Both the position numbers and the translations under genes were made by a program. The notes under the pieces are model-generated. The model was not told the DNA's origin and searched no databases. It worked only from the letters and a program-made list of their open reading frames with translations. A stretch of 9,927 nt of DNA from an uncultured Aquabacterium sp. (GTDB lineage Bacteria; Pseudomonadota; Gammaproteobacteria; Burkholderiales; Burkholderiaceae_C): contig CALAKR010000416.1 in NCBI GenBank assembly GCA_937923225.1, forward strand, positions 1-9,927, read 5' to 3'. This document shows positions 4,666 to 9,927 of this stretch, piece by piece (position 1 is the stretch's first letter; every line of letters begins with the position of its first letter).

Positions 4666-6348
4666 ATGGCTTCGATTCCTGTTCGCTTGACGACGTTGGT
4701 GGCGCGCGGCCCGTTGCGCGCTTTAGCTCCCAGCATCCTGTTGTCATTGGGATGCCTGGCCAGCCAAGCCCAGGCTCACGCGGTCGGCACCACGGTGCAC
4801 ACCGATGCGGGCGATCTGCTGGGCACGGCCAGTGCCACTGGCACCGCCTTCCTGGGTGTACCGTTCGCGGCCCCGCCCGTGGGCGATCTGCGCTGGCGTG
4901 CGCCTCGGCCTGTGGCGCCTTGGTCAGGCGTGCGCACCGCCCAGGCGGCTGGCCCCACCTGCATGCAGGATCCACGCATCCCGCCCGCCGGTGTCGGCAA
5001 CAACAGCGAAGATTGTCTCTACCTCAATGTGCATGTGCCCGCGCAGGCCAGCACCACGCGGCCCTTGCCGGTGATGGTGTGGATCCACGGTGGTGCCTTC
5101 ATCAACGGTGCTGGATCTCAGTACGACGGCACGGTGCTGGCGCGTGAGGCCCAGGCCGTGGTGGTGACGGTGAACTACCGCCTGGGTATCTTCGGCTCGC
5201 TGGCGCTGGATGCGCTCGCTGCAGAGGCCAAGGCCGGGAACTACGCGCTGCAGGATCAGCAGGCCGCGCTGCGCTGGGTGCAGCGCAACATCGCGGCCTT
5301 CGGTGGCGATGCGGGCCGCGTGACGATCTTCGGCGAATCGGCCGGGGGCACCAGCGTGTGCAACCAGTTGATCTCGCCAGCGGCCAAGGGCTTGTTCCAG
5401 CGGGCGATCATCCAGAGCGGCACCTGCCCGTCCGTGCAGCCCACGCGGGCGCAGGCGGTGGCGGTGGGCAATGCCTATGCCGACAAGCTCGGCTGCGCGG
5501 CAGGCGCCGGTCAATTGGCTTGCCTGCGGAGCAAGTCCGCCTTGCAGGCGTTGGTGGCCTCTCCGGCGATCGATGCGGCCGATCCGGCCTCGCTGGGGCA
5601 GTTCAGCCCGCACATCGATGGTGTGGTGCTGCCGGAGGCGCCGCGCACGGCCATTCGCGCTGGGCGTTTTCACAAAGTGCCTGTGCTGCTTGGCAACAAC
5701 GCCGATGAGGGCACGCTGTTCATCGCGCTGGCCTTCGAGCTGCAGCGGGGCACGCCCATGACGGAGGCCGAGTTCCAGGCCATGGTCAAGGGCAACGCGG
5801 GGGATTCGGGCATTGCGGCGCTGGCGTCGTCCATCGTGCTCGATGCCTACCGCCCCAGCCGCTATGGCTCACCCAACCTGTCGGCCGCGGCACTGCTGGG
5901 CGACAGCCTGTTCGCCTGCCCGACGCAGTTCCTGGCGCGTGCGCTGTCGGACCACGTGCCCACCTACGCCTACGAGTTCCAGGAGAAGAACGCGCCGGCC
6001 TTCGTCAACGATCCCTTCATGCCCTGGGGCGCCTTCCATGCCGCGGAGCTGCCCTTCGTGTTCGGCACACGCATCGTGACGACACCGCCCAGCCCGGATC
6101 CGGCCGAGGTGGCCACGCCCGCGCAACTGGCCTTGTCGAAGGCGATGATGGCGTATTGGGGGCAGTTCGCGGCCACGGGGCAGCCCCATGCAGCAGGGCA
6201 GAAGGCCTGGCCGCGCTTCAACCGCCTGCTGCAGGCCACGCAGACCTTCAAGTCGCAGGGCATCGGTACGGAACTGCTGGGTGCGCCCTATGGGCGGCAC
6301 CAGTGCCTGCTGTGGGATGCCACGGCGCTGCTGGGCAACTTGCAGTGA
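4666..6348 (+). CDS. secreted type-B carboxylesterase
   Basis: A 560-residue alpha/beta-hydrolase with a Sec signal peptide (hydrophobic about 17-32, likely cleavage in SQAQA-HA near residue 37), so it acts in the periplasm or outside. Family signatures are complete: EDCLYLNV (115-122), oxyanion loop HGGAF (141-145), and the nucleophile block ending GESAGG. The catalytic triad is Ser225, Glu348 in GNNADEGT and His458 in FHAAELPFVFG. Cys100 and Cys117 are placed for the disulfide typical of cholinesterase-like enzymes. Cys30 sits in SLGC, a poor lipobox, so a lipoprotein is unlikely. Known relatives hydrolyse carboxylic esters, including the polyurethane esterase PudA of Comamonas acidovorans; the substrate here is unknown. 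GGAGA 5 nt before the ATG at 4666 sets the start. Confidence 0.93.
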   Translation: MASIPVRLTTLVARGPLRALAPSILLSLGCLASQAQAHAVGTTVHTDAGDLLGTASATGTAFLGVPFAAPPVGDLRWRAPRPVAPWSGVRTAQAAGPTCMQDPRIPPAGVGNNSEDCLYLNVHVPAQASTTRPLPVMVWIHGGAFINGAGSQYDGTVLAREAQAVVVTVNYRLGIFGSLALDALAAEAKAGNYALQDQQAALRWVQRNIAAFGGDAGRVTIFGESAGGTSVCNQLISPAAKGLFQRAIIQSGTCPSVQPTRAQAVAVGNAYADKLGCAAGAGQLACLRSKSALQALVASPAIDAADPASLGQFSPHIDGVVLPEAPRTAIRAGRFHKVPVLLGNNADEGTLFIALAFELQRGTPMTEAEFQAMVKGNAGDSGIAALASSIVLDAYRPSRYGSPNLSAAALLGDSLFACPTQFLARALSDHVPTYAYEFQEKNAPAFVNDPFMPWGAFHAAELPFVFGTRIVTTPPSPDPAEVATPAQLALSKAMMAYWGQFAATGQPHAAGQKAWPRFNRLLQATQTFKSQGIGTELLGAPYGRHQCLLWDATALLGNLQ

Positions 6349-6374
6349 AAGGCTTTGCCCTTGGGTGATGGTCG

Positions 6375-6395
6375 GGTCAGGCGATTGACCTGATC
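6375..6395. terminator. weak hairpin between convergent esterase and carbonic anhydrase genes
   Basis: GGTCAGG (6375-6381) pairs with CCTGATC (6389-6395), including one G-T pair, around a 7-nt loop. It lies in the 64-bp convergent gap where a terminator is expected. There is no T-run on either strand, so intrinsic termination is doubtful. Confidence 0.22.
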
Positions 6396-6412
6396 ACTGC
6401 CTTGCTGTGGGT

Positions 6413-7105
6413 TCAGGCCTGCGAGGCCCGCTGCTCACGGCTCCATAGCCCCCGCAGTGCGGCCTTGCGCCAGGCCACCAGGTTCACGGGGCCCTGCATG
6501 CTGGCGCCCAGGTTGCGCAGTACGCCATCGTGCAGACCGTAGATCAGCCCGTGCACCGACACGGGCTGGCCACGCTGCCAGGCGGCGCGCACCACCTCCA
6601 GCCGGCTGACATTGCAGACCTGCTCGATCACATTGATCTCGCACAGGCGATTGACCTGGTCGGCCTCGACCGGCTCCAGCGCCAGGCGCCGGCCATGGAT
6701 GTGGCGCAGATCCTCCAGATGGCGCAACCAGTAGTCGGCCAGGCCCACGCGCTGCCCACGCAGCGCCGCCTGCACGCCGCCGCAGCCATAGTGGCCCACC
6801 ACCATCACATGGCGCACCTTGAGCACATCCACCGCGTACTGGATCACCGACAGGCAGTTCAGGTCGGTGTGCACGATCAGGTTGGCGATGTTGCGGTGCA
6901 CGAAGACTTCGCCGGGCAGCAGACCGACGATCTCGTTGGCGGGCACGCGGCTGTCCGAGCAGCCGATCCACAGGTAGCGGGGGCTCTGCTGGCCGGCCAG
7001 GCGGCTGAAGAAGGCCGGATCGCGTTGCTGCATGGCCTGGGACCAATGCTTGTTGTTGTCCAGCAGGAGGTCGATGTCGTCCATGGGCGGGTGTGTCCTT
7101 TTCAT
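6413..7105 (-). CDS. can: beta-class carbonic anhydrase
   Basis: A 230-residue cytosolic zinc enzyme interconverting CO2 and bicarbonate. It supplies bicarbonate for carboxylases, as the Can enzymes of heterotrophs do. Zinc ligands are Cys49 in WIGCSDSR (47-53), His105 and Cys108 in GHYGCGG (104-110). Asp51 and Arg53 form the catalytic dyad of the family, and VFVHRNIANL (67-76) follows as usual. The start at 7105 (MKRTHPPMDD) is chosen because AAAGGA lies 8 nt upstream. The ATG at 7084 (MDDIDLLLDNNKHW), closer to the usual family N-terminus, is an alternative but has a poorer site. The frame stays open well upstream of 7105, which I read as non-coding. It is divergent from the AraC regulator gene. 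Confidence 0.95.
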   Translation of the reverse strand: MKRTHPPMDDIDLLLDNNKHWSQAMQQRDPAFFSRLAGQQSPRYLWIGCSDSRVPANEIVGLLPGEVFVHRNIANLIVHTDLNCLSVIQYAVDVLKVRHVMVVGHYGCGGVQAALRGQRVGLADYWLRHLEDLRHIHGRRLALEPVEADQVNRLCEINVIEQVCNVSRLEVVRAAWQRGQPVSVHGLIYGLHDGVLRNLGASMQGPVNLVAWRKAALRGLWSREQRASQA

Positions 7106-7113
7106 CTTGTGCG

Positions 7114-7119
7114 TCCTTT
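7114..7119 (-). promoter_or_regulatory. ribosome binding site that decides the carbonic anhydrase start
   Basis: AAAGGA on the minus strand lies 8 nt before the ATG at 7105. The downstream ATG at 7084 has only AGGA at an 11-nt distance. This favours the longer, 230-residue protein. Confidence 0.55.
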
Positions 7120-7185
7120 GCACATGCGCGCGCACGCATCCTGGCACCGCCTTGACATTTCTGTCTTGGAACAACTGGTCGTCGG

Positions 7186-7191
7186 TATGAT
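7186..7191 (+). promoter_or_regulatory. candidate -10 element for the AraC-family gene
   Basis: TATGAT matches the -10 consensus at 5 of 6 positions, 26 bp before the ATG and in front of a strong AGGAGA ribosome site. The hexamer 17 bp upstream (GTCTTG) is a poor -35. A perfect TTGACA at 7152-7157 is 28 bp away, too far to pair with it. Confidence 0.3.
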
Positions 7192-7217
7192 CTGCTGACA
7201 GCGCACAGGAGACAGGC

Positions 7218-7970
7218 ATGGGCACCGGAGCCAACCGGTTGATCTTCGACAGCGACATGGTGTTCTACGCGGGGCTGCTGGGCCGGCCGCGCACCCGGGT
7301 GCTGGGTGCCTGGACGCTGTACGCACCCGCCACAGGTGCCATGCAGATCACCGTGGGCGACGAGGCGCCGATGGACGTGCCCGCCTGGGTGGTGCCACCC
7401 TATGTGCCGCACAGCCTGCGCACGGCGGATCAGCGCATCCAGTGCGTGCTGGTCGAGCCGGATTTCATCGACGTGGCGCGCCTGCCGGAGGTGCTGTCGC
7501 TGGATGAGCCGGGCGCCGGCTGGGGCGAGCGGCTGGCCTTGTTCGCCGAGCAGCTCACCGCGCAGGGTCGGATGGGCGACGCCCCCTGCCTGGAAACCGC
7601 CTTGCTGGGGACGGCCTTGCCCCGCCGCAGCATCGATCCACGGATCGCGGGCGTGATCGATCGCATCCGGCAGGATCCCGCCAGCCTGGTCACCGCGGAT
7701 GACTGCGCGGCGGATTGCGGCCTGTCGGCATCACGCTTCATCCACCTGTTCACCAGCGAATGCGGCATGCCGTTTCGCAGCTTCCGCACCTGGAAGCGGG
7801 CGCGCAGCCTCCTCAATGCCGTGGACAGCGGGGCCACGCTCACCCAGATCGCCCTGGACCTGGGCTACAGCGATTCAGCCTACTTCAGCAACTCGATCCG
7901 CTATTTCACGGGCTTGCGCCCCCGGGACATCCTGGCCGGTTCGCGCGCGCTGGTGGTCGACAGGCGCTAG
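7218..7970 (+). CDS. AraC family transcriptional regulator
   Basis: A 250-residue DNA-binding regulator. Residues about 10-85 look like the small beta-barrel (cupin-like) effector domain of AraC proteins, with WVVPPYVPHSL at 57-67. The C-terminal domain has two helix-turn-helix units: LVTADDCAADCGLSASRFIH (about 157-176), and TLTQIALDLGYSDSAYFSNS (207-226) running into FTGLRPRDI, the classic AraC signature. AGGAGA 5 nt before the ATG supports the start. It is divergent from the carbonic anhydrase gene, and the HSDL2-like SDR starts 115 bp after its stop. Short tandem repeats and a palindrome lie between the two, so the SDR is a natural candidate target. The effector is unknown. Confidence 0.92.
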   Translation: MGTGANRLIFDSDMVFYAGLLGRPRTRVLGAWTLYAPATGAMQITVGDEAPMDVPAWVVPPYVPHSLRTADQRIQCVLVEPDFIDVARLPEVLSLDEPGAGWGERLALFAEQLTAQGRMGDAPCLETALLGTALPRRSIDPRIAGVIDRIRQDPASLVTADDCAADCGLSASRFIHLFTSECGMPFRSFRTWKRARSLLNAVDSGATLTQIALDLGYSDSAYFSNSIRYFTGLRPRDILAGSRALVVDRR

Positions 7971-7982
7971 CCCCCGGGGGCT
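7969..7982. terminator. GC-rich palindrome at the end of the AraC-family gene
   Basis: AGCCCCCGGGGGCT is a perfect 14-bp palindrome that overlaps the stop codon. It could fold into a short hairpin with a tight loop, but no T-run follows, so termination there is uncertain and read-through into the SDR is possible. Confidence 0.25.
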
Positions 7983-7994
7983 CAGGGCTTTCAC

Positions 7995-8021
7995 CCGGTT
8001 TGCGCCGTTTAGCCGGTTTGC
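7995..8021. repeat. three tandem 9-bp repeats upstream of the HSDL2-like SDR
   Basis: CCGGTTTGC (7995-8003) and an identical CCGGTTTGC (8013-8021) flank a related GCCGTTTAG (8004-8012). This gives a 9-bp period, with the two exact copies 18 bp apart on the same face of the helix or nearly so. Direct repeats about two turns apart are the usual form of AraC-family binding sites. The array lies between the AraC-family gene and the SDR. Confidence 0.5.
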
Positions 8022-8037
8022 ACAAGCGGGGTCGGCG

Positions 8038-8059
8038 TGTCGCCGCTATCGTGGCGACA
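8038..8059. promoter_or_regulatory. perfect 7-8-7 palindrome overlapping a candidate -10, HSDL2-like SDR promoter region
   Basis: TGTCGCC (8038-8044) and GGCGACA (8053-8059) are exact inverted complements with spacer GCTATCGT. The spacer holds TATCGT (8047-8052), a plausible GC-genome -10 element, and the SDR ATG is 26 bp further on. The form fits an operator for a dimeric repressor sitting on the promoter. No good -35 was found, and a leader hairpin is possible. Confidence 0.4.
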
Positions 8060-8085
8060 GCAACCCCACGGCTTGAAAGGCCCGC

Positions 8086-8910
8086 ATGACCTCCCTGAAA
8101 GACAAGACGCTGTTCATCACCGGTGCCAGCCGCGGCATCGGCAAGGAAATCGCCCTGCGCGCCGCGCGCGATGGCGCCAACATCGTCGTGGCTGCCAAGA
8201 CGGCCGAGCCCGATCCCCGTCTGCCGGGCACCATTTTCACCGCTGCGCAAGAGATCGAGGCCGCGGGCGGCCGTGCCTTGCCCTTGCAGGTCGACATCCG
8301 TGACGCGGACGCCGTGGCCGCGGCCGTGAACCAGGCCGCCGAGCATTTCGGCGGCATCGACATCCTGGTCAACAACGCCAGCGCCATCAGCATCACCCGC
8401 ACCGCGGACACGCCGGCCAAGCGCTATGACCTGATGATGGACATCAACATGCGCGGCACCTTCGTGTGCTCGCAGGCCTGCATTCCGCACCTCAAGCGCG
8501 CGGCCAACCCGCACATCCTGGTGCTGTCGCCGCCCATCAACCTCAACCCCAAGTGGCTGGGTGCGCACCCAGCCTACACGGCCTCGAAGTACGGCATGAG
8601 CCTGCTGGCGCTGGGCATGGCCGAGGAACTCAAGGGCGATGGCATCGCCGTGAACTGCTTGTGGCCCAAGACCATCATCGCGACCTCGGCGCTGAAGGTG
8701 GCGCAGGCCGGCCTGGGCGAGATGGGGCGCCTGCCGCAGATCATGGCCGACGCGGCCTACGACATCCTCACCTCGGATTCGCGTGCTCGCAGTGGCAACG
8801 CCTTCGTCGATGAAGATGTGCTGCGCGCGCGTGGCGTGACGGATTTCGGTGGCTACCTGGTGACACCGGGCGTGACGCCCATCATCGATCTGTTCCTGGA
8901 CGTCGAGTAA
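8086..8910 (+). CDS. SDR family oxidoreductase, HSDL2-like
   Basis: A 274-residue cytosolic NAD(P)-dependent oxidoreductase. It has TGASRGIG (12-19), NNASAIS (96-102), Ser148 in LSPP, and YTASK giving Tyr164 and Lys168. Several segments match the N-terminal domain of human hydroxysteroid dehydrogenase-like protein 2 as I recall it: IVVAAKTAEPDP, LPGTIFTAAQEIEAAGG, TPAKRYDLMMDINMRGT, LSPPINLNPKW and AVNCLWPKT. HSDL2 is a lipid-linked peroxisomal/mitochondrial enzyme whose reaction is poorly defined. The SCP2 sterol-carrier domain found at the C-terminus of animal HSDL2 is absent, as in other bacterial members. AAAGG lies 5 nt before the ATG. The AraC-family gene and candidate operators lie just upstream. 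The sirtuin gene converges from downstream. Confidence 0.9.
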   Translation: MTSLKDKTLFITGASRGIGKEIALRAARDGANIVVAAKTAEPDPRLPGTIFTAAQEIEAAGGRALPLQVDIRDADAVAAAVNQAAEHFGGIDILVNNASAISITRTADTPAKRYDLMMDINMRGTFVCSQACIPHLKRAANPHILVLSPPINLNPKWLGAHPAYTASKYGMSLLALGMAEELKGDGIAVNCLWPKTIIATSALKVAQAGLGEMGRLPQIMADAAYDILTSDSRARSGNAFVDEDVLRARGVTDFGGYLVTPGVTPIIDLFLDVE

Positions 8911-8934
8911 GGCTGGCCGGGGGGGGCGCGTGGT

Positions 8935-9837
8935 TCACGGGCCTGATGAGGGCCCGGTATCGGTGGCTGCGCTCAGGGCGGCATCAATGGCCTGCAAGCC
9001 CTGCAAGGCCGTGGCCTCCAGGCTGATGGCACGCAAGCCGTGGTCTGTGTGCGCTTCTCGCGGATTGATGCGGATGAAGCCCGCACCTTGCTTGCGCGCA
9101 ACGCGTTCGCTGAAATAGCGCACCGTGGGCACGTGCAGCCCCGCGCCCAGTTCGATGACCACCGGGCGGGCGGTGTGCCTCAACCAAGCATGCAGGCGGC
9201 TTTCCTGCGCATCCGATCGCTGGCTGAGCCAGTCGCCGTCACCGAACATCAGGATGTTCGGGCGGGCCAGTTGGCCACAGCGGGGGCAGGTGGGCAGCGG
9301 TGCTGTCCACTCGCAGGCCTGTGCATCCACTTCGGCGCTCAAACCGTCGGCGGGCCAGATGTCGGCAGAGCAGGGCGTGGCGCACTGCAGGTGGTGGATG
9401 GAGCCGTGGCACTCGTGCACCTGGGCCTGCTCGAAGCCGGCGGCCTGGAACTGCCCATCGACATTGCTGGTGAACACGAAAGCATCCTGCGGCATGCGTT
9501 GAGCCCAGCGCCGCAGGATGTGAAATCCTTCGTGTGGCACGGTCTGCCGGTACAGCTGCAGGCGATGCCCGTAGAAGCCCCAGGCCAGCCGTGGCCGGGC
9601 CTGAAAGGCAGCCGGGTTGGCGATGCTGGTGAAGCCGATACGGCCCTGCGCCAGGGCAGGGTAGGCGCGCCACAGGCCTTCGTCACCTCGGAAGTCGGGC
9701 AGGCCGCTGTCGACACCCAGGCCGGCACCGGCGGTGATCAAGAGGCCATCGGCCTGCGCGATAAGGCGGGCCGCGGCTTGGTGTTGGGGCGTGATGGCGC
9801 TGGCGCTCATGGCACGGTCAGGCCACACCAAGGGCAT
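8935..9837 (-). CDS. Sir2 family NAD-dependent protein deacylase (sirtuin)
   Basis: A 300-residue cytosolic sirtuin; such enzymes remove acyl groups from lysines using NAD+. Visible motifs are GAGLGVDSGLPDFRG (37-51), TSNVDGQF (123-130), the catalytic His144 in ECHGS, zinc Cys152, Cys156, Cys184 and Cys187, RPNILMFGD (192-200), and GAGLHVPTV (231-239). The usual TQN(I/V)D motif has Ser in place of Gln, and the RPxxVxFGE motif reads NILMFGD. This points to a divergent bacterial subgroup rather than a CobB type; the acyl specificity is unknown. The start is uncertain: neither ATG 9837 nor ATG 9810 (MSASAITPQ) has a Shine-Dalgarno sequence. The 9810 start overlaps the stop of a 13-codon upstream frame (ATGA). 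Another minus-strand gene ends 23 bp before 9837, so co-transcription is likely. Confidence 0.92.
   Translation of the reverse strand: MPLVWPDRAMSASAITPQHQAAARLIAQADGLLITAGAGLGVDSGLPDFRGDEGLWRAYPALAQGRIGFTSIANPAAFQARPRLAWGFYGHRLQLYRQTVPHEGFHILRRWAQRMPQDAFVFTSNVDGQFQAAGFEQAQVHECHGSIHHLQCATPCSADIWPADGLSAEVDAQACEWTAPLPTCPRCGQLARPNILMFGDGDWLSQRSDAQESRLHAWLRHTARPVVIELGAGLHVPTVRYFSERVARKQGAGFIRINPREAHTDHGLRAISLEATALQGLQAIDAALSAATDTGPSSGP
8938..8956 (+). terminator. possible hairpin terminator for the HSDL2-like SDR
   Basis: CGGGCC (8938-8943) pairs with GGCCCG (8951-8956) around a 7-nt loop, 28 bp after the SDR stop codon. It lies inside the last codons of the convergent sirtuin gene and has no T-run, so it is a weak candidate. 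Confidence 0.25.
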
Positions 9838-9848
9838 GACGGTGCCAT
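9807..9848 (-). other. possible 13-codon leader frame coupled to the sirtuin gene
   Basis: AAAGG lies 9 nt before the ATG at 9848, which opens the short frame MAPSCPWCGLTVP. Its TGA overlaps the sirtuin ATG at 9810 as ATGA, the classic geometry of translational coupling. The AAAGG itself overlaps the TAA of the upstream gene. A frame this short can arise by chance, so it is recorded as a possibility only. Confidence 0.2.
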
Positions 9849-9860
9849 GAGGCAGGGCCT

Positions 9861-9927
9861 TTACTGGGCCTGGACGGCGAAGCTTTCCAGCGTGGCGCCG
9901 GAGGCCAGGGCGGTGCGCAGCCAGGCA
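9861..9927 (-). CDS. 3' end of an unidentified gene
   Basis: The last 21 codons and TAA stop of a gene entering from the right edge. The peptide is AWLRTALASGATLESFAVQAQ. Twenty of the 21 sense codons end in G or C, the same bias as the other genes here, which supports real coding. The fragment is too short to name a family. It ends 23 bp before the longer sirtuin start, on the same strand, so the two probably share a transcript. Confidence 0.65.
   Translation of the reverse strand, partial: AWLRTALASGATLESFAVQAQ

Noticed and set aside
4738..4758. LSLGC in the esterase signal peptide, considered as a lipobox making the enzyme a lipoprotein.
   Set aside because: Position -3 relative to Cys is Ser rather than Leu, Val or Ile, and a good signal-peptidase I site (AQA-H) follows within seven residues.
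4924..5673. A 249-codon minus-strand frame inside the carboxylesterase gene.
   Set aside because: Arg/His/Gly-rich shadow of a gene that carries a full catalytic triad on the other strand.
7152..7157. Perfect TTGACA upstream of the AraC-family gene, considered as its -35.
   Set aside because: The only good -10 (TATGAT, 7186-7191) is 28 bp away, and no -10-like hexamer occurs at 16-18 bp spacing.
6530..7198. A 222-codon plus-strand frame opposite the carbonic anhydrase gene.
   Set aside because: It is rich in His, Gln and Ala with no domain, and lies antisense to an unmistakable beta-carbonic anhydrase.
8919..8926. Run of eight G residues after the HSDL2-like SDR, considered as a phase-variation tract.
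   Set aside because: It lies in the 24-bp gap between two convergent stop codons, where slippage would change neither a reading frame nor a promoter.

Overview
The window is dense, high-GC bacterial chromosome with short intergenic gaps. The longest stretch without a gene is about 260 bp (3307-3565). Codon usage is strongly biased to G/C in the third position. Together with the gene set (pirin, ApaH of the GDLQGC type, DUF2789, a PEP-CTERM surface protein, an HSDL2-like SDR), this suggests a betaproteobacterium, most likely Burkholderiales (Comamonadaceae or the Leptothrix/Aquabacterium group). That placement is inferred from protein style, not from a database match.

Layout. At the left edge, the 5' end of a DUF21/CorC-type membrane protein gene lies on the minus strand behind a pirin gene. 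Divergent from pirin is apaH (+). Next come a small DUF2789 gene (+) and a tRNA-Ser(TGA) gene (+) that ends in a strong bidirectional terminator. Facing these is a PEP-CTERM protein gene (-) of visibly lower GC. Its 259-bp divergent upstream region holds a sigma-54-like promoter for the PEP-CTERM gene, a sigma-70-like promoter for the next gene, and a perfect 9-bp inverted repeat. Then follow an MFE-2-like short-chain dehydrogenase (+), a secreted type-B carboxylesterase (+) and a convergent beta-carbonic anhydrase (-). Divergent from the anhydrase is an AraC-family regulator (+), followed by an HSDL2-like SDR (+) with a repeat-rich upstream region. The right end has a convergent sirtuin gene (-), preceded by the last 21 codons of another minus-strand gene.

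How the genes may work together. Most are independent housekeeping or accessory functions: Ap4A hydrolysis, CO2/bicarbonate interconversion, serine decoding, protein deacylation. Two local themes are plausible. (a) The MFE-2-like SDR, the exported esterase and the HSDL2-like SDR all belong to families acting on acyl, ester or lipid substrates, and the HSDL2-like gene sits directly behind an AraC regulator with candidate operator repeats between them. (b) The PEP-CTERM protein would be exported, processed by an exosortase encoded elsewhere and displayed at the surface, perhaps under RpoN control.

I found no CRISPR array, insertion sequence, integrase, phage gene or rRNA. No clearly new multi-gene system is evident. 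The most interesting signals are the candidate regulatory repeats, the sigma-54-like site, and a sirtuin with an altered NAD-pocket motif.
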